A DNA stretch of 64,000 bases from CADEED01 sp041395625 (GTDB taxonomy: Bacteria; Pseudomonadota; Gammaproteobacteria; Steroidobacterales; Steroidobacteraceae), in assembly GCA_041395625.1 (NCBI GenBank), contig JAWLAE010000002.1, positions 1,194,695 to 1,258,694 on the forward strand, read 5' to 3'. The translations under genes and the position numbers were made by a program. Positions 20,501-28,265 of the stretch are shown piece by piece. Numbering within the stretch: position 1 is the stretch's first letter; every line of letters starts with the position of its first letter. The notes beneath the pieces were generated by a model. The model made no database searches, was not told the DNA's origin, and saw only the letters and a program-made list of their open reading frames with translations.

Positions 20501-20599
20501 GTACCTTTGGTACTGTTCTTTCTACCCGCCAGCATCGATGCGCTGACCAGGTACGACCGACAGCCACAGACCACGCCAATGAGCTCGGCGAGCGACTGA
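17531..20599 (+). CDS. RND-superfamily inner-membrane efflux permease
   Basis: A 1022-residue permease of standard length with twelve predicted membrane segments in the usual 1+5 / 1+5 arrangement and two large periplasmic loops. Recognisable blocks include the N-terminal LPVGIFPHIDYPRVVIAV. The proton-relay helix has VVDDAVVMLEHMARRL, with paired Asp as in hydrophobic-compound pumps. GFMPAMDEGGFVLD opens the second half, and the last third carries the TM10-11 repeat. DD in TM4 favours the HAE-like rather than the metal-efflux class, although the DEGG loop also resembles CzcA-type pumps. It ends the PepSY-regulator-kinase-efflux operon. Confidence 0.92.
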   Translation: MRHGITRYARSIWLAVVLLTLAGILAGTRLPVGIFPHIDYPRVVIAVDAGDRDAEQMAVDITRPVEIALRAVPGVTRIRSTTSRGSAEVSLDFGWRADMVAKTLATQAALATLAPDLPPGSRFVVRRSDPTIFPVLGLSLTSASLDQHALRQLAELRIRPALTSVPGVAGVDILGGSPREFAVDVDPGKLRALGLSITDVSTALANANVVRAAGKLEDRHRLYLVLVESRMGALENIRATPVRAAVANDTGLVTLGQIATVSPAAEPFYTRVNADGQPAVLVNIRQALDGDALAIARAVDARLAATALPASVTVTPYYDQSELVSGAASAVRDAILIGAVLAGLVLFLFLRSWRLMLITGLMLPAVLAASCLLLFALGMTFNMMTLGGMAAAVGLVVDDAVVMLEHMARRLQEGVKASARDLLVAAGEMTKPLFGSTFATVIVFLPLAFISGVSGGFFAALAITMAAALIVSLLYARFVVPLLAAHWLRQKDVDAIERGAAMTSWIWRLYQRSSVHVLARPALFVAIVSIGLALLGYVAWTRVPSGFMPAMDEGGFVLDYKAQPGAAIADTDRLLAQVEQIVTATPEVTSYSRRTGVQLGGGLTEADEGDYFVRLSNGSRRPIDAVMSDIGAQIESRVPGLRVEFIQLMEDLIGDLTAVPQPIEVKLFGNDRATLVAAARQVGEAISKLQGVVEVVNGLRIAGDSIRVTVNSGAAAQQGLDPATIATQLEALVGGSTATSVRIGEQLVNVRVRGPADLRQRASAVENLPLTAPDGHSVRVAQVAQVGVIAGQQQLTREDLAPFIAVTARLAGRDLGSAMREIKKTVGTLNLSGSIRVDYGGLYAQQQQSFADLSLVFASALLLTALLLTLLFNNLIWTGAALATVISSSAAVIIGLWITGIELNISALMGLTMVIGMVTELIIFLLAELDPAGPLDATKLREAGEKRLRPIVMSALIAILTLSPLAFGVSRNAGLQQPLATAIIFGLIAAVPLVLFFLPASIDALTRYDRQPQTTPMSSASD

Positions 20600-20618
20600 A
20601 TCGCCGACCCGGCGACGT

Positions 20619-20669
20619 CTCACTCCTGGCGGTCACTCACCCGTGATCGCCTTGCCACACGGGAGTGAG
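20619..20669 (+). promoter_or_regulatory. Candidate RBS-sequestering leader upstream of the ArnT-like gene
   Basis: CTCACTCC at 20619-20626 can pair with GGAGTGAG at 20662-20669, which contains the ribosome-binding site for the ATG at 20677. A second helix, CCCGTG at 20640-20645 with CACGGG at 20658-20663, competes for part of the same bases. The pairings are visible directly; a regulatory role is inference. Confidence 0.3.
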
Positions 20670-20676
20670 CCGAACC

Positions 20677-22464
20677 ATGCAGTTTCTGCAACGATTTCCC
20701 TCATGGCCGGCAATCGCCCTCGCCTGCCTCCTGCCGATCTGGGCCGTCGGTCTGTTCTCGCGCAACTACTGGACACCGGATGAGCCGCGCGAAGCCGATA
20801 TCGCGTGGCGTATGAGCATGCAGAGCGATCGCACTCTGCCGATGCTCGCCGAGCAGCCTTTTCTCGAAAAGCCACCGCTCACCTACTGGATGTCCGGTGG
20901 CTCGATGGCGTTGTTCGGTGCGTCGGCCGATGCCGCACGACTACCCAATCTGCTGTACGCAATCCTCGCGACACTGGCGGTCGGTGGTTTGGGTTATGCA
21001 GCGGCCCGCAATCGCGGTGCGATATTGGCTGCCCTGGCATTCGGCAGTTCGTTCCTCATCTACCGTAGCTTCATCTGGCTGGCACCGGACGCCGGCTTGC
21101 TCGCGGGCGTGAGCATTGCACTGCTAGGCGTTTACATGGGATACACGAGCCCGACGGGGCGCCGCAAGCTCGCCTGGTACACCGTCATGCACCTGGGCGC
21201 AGCACTGGGCTTCATGGCGAAGAGCGCGCCTGGTTGGCTGGTGCCCGCCGTGGCCTTGCTGACACTCGCGCTGTGGGAACGACGCTGGAGCGAGCTCTTG
21301 CGCTGGGAGCTGTACGCCGGGTTGCTTCTGCAGCTCGGCATCATCGGGCCGTGGCTCTGGTCCGTTGTGCACGATCCCAATGGCGCCGACGCACTGCGCG
21401 TGCTGTTCTGGAACAACCTCGCTGGCCGCTACGTCCATATCGATGCGCCGCTCGAGCTGCAATATGCCGACGGCCATCGCAACTACTTCGGCAAATACTG
21501 GCTGGAACTTGCAGTGTACATGTTGCCGTGGTCGCTGCTTTTGTTAGCGGCCACCCGACGCGCTTGGCGAGCGGTGCTCGACGCATCGCCCATGCGCACG
21601 GCCTGGCGCTTCGCCGTGTGCGCATCCGTGCCGTGGCTGTTGCTGTTGTCGGCGTCTGCCACCGCGCGCGATATCTACGCGGCACCCGCGGTCGTGGGAC
21701 TCGCTCTGCTGCTTGCGCTGTGGGGAAGCGAGCTGACCGAGAAACTGCCGACCCGAGACCGCTGGGCGTTGCGCGGCACGCTCGCGCTGGTCGTTGCCAT
21801 CTGCGCGACAGTCGTCCTCGGCCTGATCACGTTTGCCGCCGCGGCCGCCATGCACAAACAGCCTGCAACTTCACTCGCACTGGGCGCCGTGACATTGATT
21901 CTGGTCGCTGGAATTGCACTCAACATCGCCTACAGTAACAGCAGCCGCAATCGTTGGTTACCCGCGATCGCAGGCATCTTCGTTGCGTATGTCGCGACCA
22001 TCCTGGTCGGCGCCAATGAGCTGATGCGGGCGCTCACGCCCTGGTACGACTTGCCAAAGGTTGCTGCTGAGATCCATGCGGATGTGGCCGACACGCCCTG
22101 CGCGCTGCTGCAACCTGATGAAACGACCATCGCGATGCTCGACTATCAACTGCGCACGCGCTGCCAACTGTTGCGTGGCCCGACAACCGGCAGTGCAGAA
22201 CTCGCCGCCAGCTGGTTCCTGGAACATGGTACTCGGGCACGTCTCGTCGTGCGCTTGCCGGGTCGCGCACCGGGTGACGTGACAAAGCTGCTCGCAGCTT
22301 TGGGCATTCGGCAGCGGCCGCTACACGACGGCCTCGCCGGTGATCTCGAAACGGCACTCATCGCGCGTATCGAGCGACGCTACCAAACGCCGCATGGTCG
22401 ACGTTACGCCTTGCTGGCTCCAGCCGCCATGTCCGAGCGGTTCACGGTGGCTGCTGCTCGCTAG
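20677..22464 (+). CDS. ArnT/GT83-like membrane glycosyltransferase (PMT_2 domain)
   Basis: This 595-residue protein has about twelve transmembrane helices. The N-terminal periplasmic loop reads WTPDEPREADIAWRM and EQPFLEKPPLTYW, the acidic-Arg and FLEKPP signatures of ArnT/PMT_2 polyprenyl-phosphate glycosyltransferases. These move a sugar from an undecaprenyl-phosphate carrier to lipid A or another acceptor in the periplasm. It is distinct from the arn-operon ArnT at 30961, with different spacing and a different C-terminal domain. I chose the ATG at 20677 because GGGAGTGAG lies upstream; a GTG at 20665 sits inside that site. Its stop overlaps the convergent Omp85 stop by 4 bp. Confidence 0.8.
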   Translation: MQFLQRFPSWPAIALACLLPIWAVGLFSRNYWTPDEPREADIAWRMSMQSDRTLPMLAEQPFLEKPPLTYWMSGGSMALFGASADAARLPNLLYAILATLAVGGLGYAAARNRGAILAALAFGSSFLIYRSFIWLAPDAGLLAGVSIALLGVYMGYTSPTGRRKLAWYTVMHLGAALGFMAKSAPGWLVPAVALLTLALWERRWSELLRWELYAGLLLQLGIIGPWLWSVVHDPNGADALRVLFWNNLAGRYVHIDAPLELQYADGHRNYFGKYWLELAVYMLPWSLLLLAATRRAWRAVLDASPMRTAWRFAVCASVPWLLLLSASATARDIYAAPAVVGLALLLALWGSELTEKLPTRDRWALRGTLALVVAICATVVLGLITFAAAAAMHKQPATSLALGAVTLILVAGIALNIAYSNSSRNRWLPAIAGIFVAYVATILVGANELMRALTPWYDLPKVAAEIHADVADTPCALLQPDETTIAMLDYQLRTRCQLLRGPTTGSAELAASWFLEHGTRARLVVRLPGRAPGDVTKLLAALGIRQRPLHDGLAGDLETALIARIERRYQTPHGRRYALLAPAAMSERFTVAAAR

Positions 22465-24161
22465 AAACTACGCTTCGTTTCGACGATGAATTGAACGTTG
22501 TTGATGGACGCATCACCATCGAGCGGCAAGGCAACGTCGAAGTGCAGCACATTGCCGAGTGCCGACCGACTGTTGCCGAACCGCAGCCCGAAGCCGATGT
22601 CCTTGAGCAGGCCCTGCGACTTCGAGCCCAGCGGATCGCGTCCCCAGGTCTGCCCCATGTCGTAGAACACCGCGCCACCCACGTTGAACAGCTGGAACGG
22701 ATACCAGTTGGTGAAGATCCGTTGCTCCGCCGTGAATAGCCAGCGCCCTTTTCCCGCCTGATAGCGCAAGGGATAGCCGCGCAAGCCGGTGTCACCGCCT
22801 AACAGGACTTGCTGATCGAGATCGAGACGGCTGCCAGCCGTGGCAGCAAAACCCAGGAACAGCAGGCGCCGTGGCGTCTGCCGGAAGTAGTACCGGGCCT
22901 CGGTCGACAGCAGCGCGTTTGCCAACGCGCCGTTCTCCACTCGGGTGCTGGTGGCGGCCTCGAACAGCATGGTCTGGCGCGGTGAGAGCTCGAGCCCCTT
23001 GGCAAGACCGGCCGTGACGATCGCCGCGTCGCGATCGGAACCCAAGGCGTTACTCGCGAAACCGAGCGACGCGCGTGCGCGCCAGCCGAGGGCGAAGTCT
23101 TCGGTGCGCTCGATCAGATCGCGATTGCGGGTAGTCTGATAATCGTCCTGGATCCACTCCGCGCCGACCCAGGGATAGACGAGCTTGCGGTCTGCCGGCT
23201 GCAAGCGCGGCGCTGCCGCGCCGGGGGCGGCGCCAAACGTATTGTCATCGTACGTGACACCGAACTTGAAGCGCGTCACCCAGCCGTCCACGAGTCCAGC
23301 AGAGCGGCCCCAGAAGACACTGGCCAGTTGCCGCTGCAGTTCGTACTCGTCGATGACCTCGCCCAGATCGTAGCGCGAGTCCACCCGCAGATCGTCGCTG
23401 AGCGAAACCCCCGCCGCCCAGCGCGTATCGAGCGCGTAGAACGGCCGCTGCAAGGCGAAGGCGGTCTCGCGTCCGTCGCTGTTGTCGGAGTAATTCACCG
23501 CCAGATCCCACCAGGACCGCCCGAGTTGTCGATCGCGATAGAAGACGTAGGTGGAATCGCGGTCGACCTCGGATTTGAAACCCAGTCCGAGCTGCGTACC
23601 CAGCCCCAGAAAATTGAGTTCCTCCAACTCGAAGCCGGAGGTGTTCTTGCCGCCCTTGCGCCCGAACGACAGGCCTGGATTGAACGTCCAGACATCTTGC
23701 GTGATCACTTCGATGTCGACGACACCGTCGTGGTACGCGATGGGCCGCAGATGGGCGTCGCGCAGGTAGCGCGTGTCGCGCAGAATGCGCGCTGACTCCT
23801 CCAGCAGGCGACCGTCGTAACGCTCGCCAGTCCTGAACAAGAGCTGGTCTTTGACCGTCGCTTCACGTGTCAGGATATGTAAGCGATTGCCCAACCGGAA
23901 CAACGAGGAATTGTCATCGACGCCGCCCGGATCGAATAGCTGTCGCCGGGTAACGCGAATTTCGCCGATTCGGGCCCCGGCTGCCTCGAGCTCCGCATCG
24001 GTCGGTATGTTGGCTGGGCGCGGATAGGTGACGCGTTTAGCGCGTGCATCGATCTTCGGGAGTATCCGCGCGCTCGCTGGCAGGCTCTGGCAGGCCAATG
24101 CCAACGTGAGCAACAGTATGTGGACGGATGCGGCGGCAAGCGAAACTGACAGGCGAATCAT
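22461..24161 (-). CDS. BamA/TamA (Omp85)-superfamily outer-membrane protein
   Basis: About 566 residues. A signal peptide (MIRLSVSLAAASVHILLL) is followed by one or two POTRA-like segments (VKDQLLFRTGERYDGRLLEE...LRDTRYLRDAHLRPI). The remainder is a beta-barrel. The conserved strand motif GGDTGLRGYPLRYQAGKG corresponds to the (V/I)RG(Y/F) barrel-lumen motif, and the barrel ends in aromatic Phe. It is far shorter than BamA, so it is a specialised outer-membrane assembly or transport protein rather than the core BAM subunit. It begins 29 bp after the TonB-receptor stop in the same direction and may be a fourth gene of the sigma-FecR-receptor operon. An in-frame start at 24206 is possible. Confidence 0.8.
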   Translation of the reverse strand: MIRLSVSLAAASVHILLLTLALACQSLPASARILPKIDARAKRVTYPRPANIPTDAELEAAGARIGEIRVTRRQLFDPGGVDDNSSLFRLGNRLHILTREATVKDQLLFRTGERYDGRLLEESARILRDTRYLRDAHLRPIAYHDGVVDIEVITQDVWTFNPGLSFGRKGGKNTSGFELEELNFLGLGTQLGLGFKSEVDRDSTYVFYRDRQLGRSWWDLAVNYSDNSDGRETAFALQRPFYALDTRWAAGVSLSDDLRVDSRYDLGEVIDEYELQRQLASVFWGRSAGLVDGWVTRFKFGVTYDDNTFGAAPGAAAPRLQPADRKLVYPWVGAEWIQDDYQTTRNRDLIERTEDFALGWRARASLGFASNALGSDRDAAIVTAGLAKGLELSPRQTMLFEAATSTRVENGALANALLSTEARYYFRQTPRRLLFLGFAATAGSRLDLDQQVLLGGDTGLRGYPLRYQAGKGRWLFTAEQRIFTNWYPFQLFNVGGAVFYDMGQTWGRDPLGSKSQGLLKDIGFGLRFGNSRSALGNVLHFDVALPLDGDASINNVQFIVETKRSF

Positions 24162-24190
24162 CCACCGTTGGACGTCACGCGCACGCCGGA

Positions 24191-26509
24191 TCAGTCGCCT
24201 CCCCAACGAAATGTGAAGCCCAGGTTTATGATCAATGGCAGAGAATGGCTGTTCTCGAGCAGTGGCAATTGGCCGTCTTCGTCCGGCTCATCGATGTCGG
24301 TACAGCATTCGTTCTGCCGATCGGAGGCGTTTGTGACCTCGACGAACGTCGAGAACTCACCGCTGGCTAGCGGCCGCCGCCAGCTGGCGCGCAAATCGAG
24401 CGTATAGAAGTCACGCCAGCGCGCAGAATTGCGCAGACCAAGGTCGAAACGGTCGTCTGCTCCGATGGCGGGGACCGGCACAGCGATGGGCGTGCGCGGC
24501 CAGCCACGATGCCAGCCGCCCAGCAGCGACACGCTCGTGCGTCGGCCGCTCCAGGCGAGCCCCGCCGTCGTCGCCCAGGGTTGATCCCAGCTGCGCGGCG
24601 CTTCGCTTGCAAGCAGTTCGTCCTTGACATTGGCCGCCGCGACGCTCGCCCAAGCGGTAAGCGAATCTGTGAGCGGCACGTGGACGTTGAGTTCGACACC
24701 ACTCGCTTCCGATGCGCCGGGCGCCAATCGCACGCGATCTGGCGCCGCATCCGGCAACAGCCCCAACGAATTGAGTAGATTGTCGAAATAACTACTGGCC
24801 GTGGTCCAGCGCTTGCGGTAGCCCTCGATCGACCAGCGCACGCCGCTCCGGCTCTCGTGCGCCAGCCCGACGATGGTGTGCACGGCCACTTGAGTGGGAT
24901 CGGGCAGCTGCTGCGCCTCCTCGACCCGCCACTCATCGACTCGTTGCGGTTGCGTGAACTCGCCGAACGACGCATAGGCACGCCAGTGTTTCGAGAGATC
25001 GAAGCGCAGATTGAGTCGCGGGCTGAGATGCTGGAACGTGCCGCCCGGCTGGTAGTCCACGGCATCGTAACGCAGACCCGCCTCCGCTTCGAATCGTGAC
25101 CAGCGACGCCCGGTCGATGCGTAGGCGGAATAGCTCAGTGCTTCGGGTCGAGCGCTCGCCATGAACAGCTCGGACTCTGCCCGTCCGAACGTTTGCGCAG
25201 CCAGCGGCGTAAATTCACTCGAGCGCTGATAGACATAGGGTGCGCGCGAGGTTGCGATCCCGACGCCGAAGTCGACTGACAAGCGCTCAGCGGGCTGCCA
25301 GCTCCAGTCCGAGTCGAGTTGGCGGCGTTCGATCTTGCGATCCTCCGTTACTTCACCTGTTGCAATCCACGGACGATCCAATGTCCCGTTGCGCGTCCGC
25401 TCGGCAGTTGTCGATGCGAGCACCGTACGCACGCTGAGATGCTCGTTCCATCGGTGTTCGTGGCTGAGCCACAGGTACTCATCACGATAGCCGGCGCGGG
25501 CGAGTTCGTCTTCAGCGTCGAGCGTGATGCTGTCGTCGAGCAACAACCAGCCGAGCGTCCAGGCGTTGCGTTCATCCGAGGACCAGCGCACTCGCCCCAA
25601 GGTATCGATGAACTCGGGCCGCCCCACATTGGAGCCGAGCGGCTCGAGCACGAGATCGATGGTGCTGCGACGCGCGGCCACCAACCACTCGAGCGGCCAG
25701 CGCTCACTCGAGCCGACGGACGATGCGCCCACCGTCAACAGACTCAGGGACACAGCATTCTCATGACCCGAGTCGCGCGAACGCGGCGCGATGTCGATCA
25801 CACCGCCGGATCGCGTGCCATAACGTACCGGGAAGCCGCCACTGTAGACCTCCATGTGATCGACCGCGGCCGGATCGATCGCACTGATCAGACTGTGGAA
25901 GTTCTTCAAATGAAACGGGTCCAGCAGCGTGACGCCGTCGAAGCGGATCAGCGTATCTTCCGACAGGGAGCCGCGAATATAGGGTCGCGCCGACACACCG
26001 GTAGCAAGACCTGGCAAGGCGCGGAGCGCGCGCAACGGATCGTCCTGGCTGCCGGGCACCATCTCCATGTCGGTCGGTGACACGAGCCGCGGTTCGCCCA
26101 CAGCACGCCCTGCAATGGCGTAGCGACTCGCGTAAACCGATATGGCCTCGAGGGGTTCAGTGCCGCTAGTCGCTGGCCCTGACACGGGCCGCCCTCGCTG
26201 GACTGGCGCAAGCGTCACCACGTAACGCTGGCTGCCCACCTCGCGCAGCATGAGTCCGTGCGCAGCCAGCGCGGCCTTGGCGCGCTGCAATGGAGTATCG
26301 GCACGATTGACCGGCGGGGCCGGCAGGTCTGGCGGAACGAGATCGGAGCTGTAGAGCACTTCGAGGCCAGCGGCGCGCAGTGACTGCAACACGCTCTCCA
26401 CCGTACTGTCGGCGGGATCCGGGGACGCGCCGTTGGCAGCCACCGCGACAGCGGCTGCGAGAGAGAGAACGATCAGACCAACACTAGTTCGAAACGGGCG
26501 GCAACGCAC
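24191..26509 (-). CDS. TonB-dependent transducer/receptor with N-terminal STN domain
   Basis: This 772-residue protein has a signal peptide and then a secretin/TonB N-terminal (STN) signalling domain at about 35-105 (VESVLQSLRAAGLEVLYSSD, TPLQRAKAALAAHGL). A plug domain (GSQDDPLRALRALPG, IRFDGVTLLDPFH, VEVYSGGFPVRYG-like) and a 22-strand barrel follow. The STN domain marks a receptor that signals through FecR to an ECF sigma factor. The start is a GTG at 26509, overlapping the end of fecR by 26 bp. The ligand is unknown: no siderophore-specific genes adjoin. The last residues (FTFRWGGD) are not the usual aromatic C-terminus, a mild oddity. Confidence 0.85.
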   Translation of the reverse strand: MRCRPFRTSVGLIVLSLAAAVAVAANGASPDPADSTVESVLQSLRAAGLEVLYSSDLVPPDLPAPPVNRADTPLQRAKAALAAHGLMLREVGSQRYVVTLAPVQRGRPVSGPATSGTEPLEAISVYASRYAIAGRAVGEPRLVSPTDMEMVPGSQDDPLRALRALPGLATGVSARPYIRGSLSEDTLIRFDGVTLLDPFHLKNFHSLISAIDPAAVDHMEVYSGGFPVRYGTRSGGVIDIAPRSRDSGHENAVSLSLLTVGASSVGSSERWPLEWLVAARRSTIDLVLEPLGSNVGRPEFIDTLGRVRWSSDERNAWTLGWLLLDDSITLDAEDELARAGYRDEYLWLSHEHRWNEHLSVRTVLASTTAERTRNGTLDRPWIATGEVTEDRKIERRQLDSDWSWQPAERLSVDFGVGIATSRAPYVYQRSSEFTPLAAQTFGRAESELFMASARPEALSYSAYASTGRRWSRFEAEAGLRYDAVDYQPGGTFQHLSPRLNLRFDLSKHWRAYASFGEFTQPQRVDEWRVEEAQQLPDPTQVAVHTIVGLAHESRSGVRWSIEGYRKRWTTASSYFDNLLNSLGLLPDAAPDRVRLAPGASEASGVELNVHVPLTDSLTAWASVAAANVKDELLASEAPRSWDQPWATTAGLAWSGRRTSVSLLGGWHRGWPRTPIAVPVPAIGADDRFDLGLRNSARWRDFYTLDLRASWRRPLASGEFSTFVEVTNASDRQNECCTDIDEPDEDGQLPLLENSHSLPLIINLGFTFRWGGD

Positions 26510-27503
26510 CCGTAGAGCTTACCCGGATCACACCGTCGAGTAGATCGAAATGCAACGCTGTCGTCTGCATCACGGTCGACAAAGCCTCGAGCGACGTCAA
26601 GCCCTGGATCGAGCCGTGCAATATCGTCGCAGCAATCCGCTTTTCTGTCGCCGCGTCGGCGATGACGAGACGCCGGCCCGTTTCCCGCGCAACCCACTGC
26701 AGGAACTCGGCGAGTGGGCGGTTCTCGATGTCGAAGTCTGGCGCCAGCGCCTCGGCCCACGCCCAATCTCGGCCAGTCGTCGCGATCGACTGCCGCGTCG
26801 ATCGACCGTCGCCCTCGATCAGGAGCGAAGTGCCAGCCACCGCACGGGTTTCCAGCTCGCCGCGGCGCCAAGCGACCTCGCCCTCGCGCACCCGTAGCTG
26901 CGTCCGCTCGCCCTGCACCGCCACTTCGAACTGCGTACCCAGGTGGGCGAATTCGCCCGCGTCGGTCGCTATCGCGAAGTCTGCGTTCGCCGAGGATTGC
27001 GGCGGGATATCGACGTATACGACGCCGCGCTCGAGCCGCGCCGTCTCAGCACCGAGGATCTGCAGTGACGTCGCGGATGCGAGCCGCAGCGTACCGCCGC
27101 CCGGCAAATTGACGAGCGCGTTGCCGACCACTTGCAGTCGTTGCCCGGCGCGCAACGGCGACCCGGCGGCAATCGGCCTGACACGACCGAACGATAGGGA
27201 CTCGTTGACTGCTCCGGTGGTGCGCTCGAGCTGCCCGAATACTGCACCATCGACGCGCGCTCCATCACTAACAACCCACCAGCCGGCCCCGATAGCGGCC
27301 ATCGCGAGGGTCGCCGCGGCTGCCATTGGCAGCCACGGACTACGCTTGCGCTGCACTCGTGTCGCCGCGCGCCATTCCGCCTCGGTAGCGGCCCGGATAC
27401 GCTGCATGGCTGCCGGTGACAGCGGTTCGGCGTGCAACCCCCGACGCAAGGCTTGCTCGTCGGCCGGTTCGTGACCTGCATTGCTGGACCCGTGCCTGCT
27501 CAT
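26484..27503 (-). CDS. FecR-family anti-sigma / sigma regulator
   Basis: A 339-residue single-pass membrane protein. A cytosolic N-terminal segment carries the sigma-interacting region, a transmembrane helix lies at about 58-78, and the periplasmic FecR domain covers roughly 115-215 (LRLASATSLQIL, VYVDIPPQSSANADFAIATDAG, HLGTQFEV). The C-terminal segment (FLQWVARETGRRLVIADAA) resembles an STN-interacting fold and would contact the receptor. It relays ligand occupancy of the TonB transducer to the ECF sigma factor. It overlaps sigma by 4 bp (ATGA) and the receptor by 26 bp. Confidence 0.88.
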   Translation of the reverse strand: MSRHGSSNAGHEPADEQALRRGLHAEPLSPAAMQRIRAATEAEWRAATRVQRKRSPWLPMAAAATLAMAAIGAGWWVVSDGARVDGAVFGQLERTTGAVNESLSFGRVRPIAAGSPLRAGQRLQVVGNALVNLPGGGTLRLASATSLQILGAETARLERGVVYVDIPPQSSANADFAIATDAGEFAHLGTQFEVAVQGERTQLRVREGEVAWRRGELETRAVAGTSLLIEGDGRSTRQSIATTGRDWAWAEALAPDFDIENRPLAEFLQWVARETGRRLVIADAATEKRIAATILHGSIQGLTSLEALSTVMQTTALHFDLLDGVIRVSSTGALPPVSN

Positions 27504-28126
27504 GAGGGGTTCTCCGCGGCGGCCGCCCCGCTGCCGTGCAAATCGCCACTCCCGGAATCATCGTCGGCGCACCAGCCGTCGCGAAATGCACTGCGCGCCC
27601 GCGCTAACAGGGACTGTGCCGCGCTTTCGGTAAGACTCAGGACCGAGGCGATCTCTGCGACACTGAGATCATCACCGTAGCGCAGTTCAAGTATACGCGC
27701 GTAGCGCGGTGGCAATGCATTGACGCTGCGCCGCACGGCGCTGCGCGTCGAATCGGCGGCGCACTCGTCGAGTGGATCCCGGTATTCGAGGAGCTGCACG
27801 GGAACATTCGCCTGGGTCGCCTGTACGACGTCGGTGAGGCTCTGCATCTCGGGTTGCCGCGCGAGCTTGCGACGTACGTCGGCGAGCTGATTGCGGCAGA
27901 TCTGGCACAGCCAGGTGAACAGCGTCGACTCACCACGAAACTGTGCGAGGTTCCGCATGGCGTTGATCAGGGTCTGCTGCACGATGTCCTCGATAGCGCT
28001 TGAATCCAACGGACTGCGACGCGCGGCGAAGGCCGCCAGACGGCCGGCATAGGCGTTGAAGAACTCGCCGAACGCTTGGGCGTCGCCCGCCTGCATTTTC
28101 GCCACCAGCTGCTGCTCGTCGGTCAC
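27500..28126 (-). CDS. ECF sigma-70 factor (FecI-type arrangement)
   Basis: About 208 residues. Region 2 reads IEDIVQQTLINAMRNLAQF...STLFTWLCQICRNQLADVRRK. Region 4 is LPPRYARILELRYGDDLSVAEIASVLSLTESAAQSLLARA. It should direct transcription of the receptor operon and possibly of itself. I chose the GTG at 28126 because AGGA is positioned 6 nt upstream; a TTG at 28132 is in frame but sits inside that site. It leads the minus-strand operon sigma-fecR-receptor. The 139 bp to the divergent 28266 gene would contain both promoters. Confidence 0.9.
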   Translation of the reverse strand: MTDEQQLVAKMQAGDAQAFGEFFNAYAGRLAAFAARRSPLDSSAIEDIVQQTLINAMRNLAQFRGESTLFTWLCQICRNQLADVRRKLARQPEMQSLTDVVQATQANVPVQLLEYRDPLDECAADSTRSAVRRSVNALPPRYARILELRYGDDLSVAEIASVLSLTESAAQSLLARARSAFRDGWCADDDSGSGDLHGSGAAAAENPS

Positions 28127-28265
28127 GCCCAATCCTCTTGCCGCTTGCTTTAGACGTCGTGCGTATCACAGATCATTCGCGGCCACTATCTGCATCTCGA
28201 GCAAAAAGTACAAGAAAACCTCGACCTAGCGACTGATCAGCAGCCTGGACGACGTCCAAGACGCT

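Noticed and set aside
17531..20599. Assignment of the RND pump to heavy-metal efflux
   Set aside because: No metal-binding motif in the pump or adaptor, and the DD motif in TM4 fits hydrophobic-compound pumps better.
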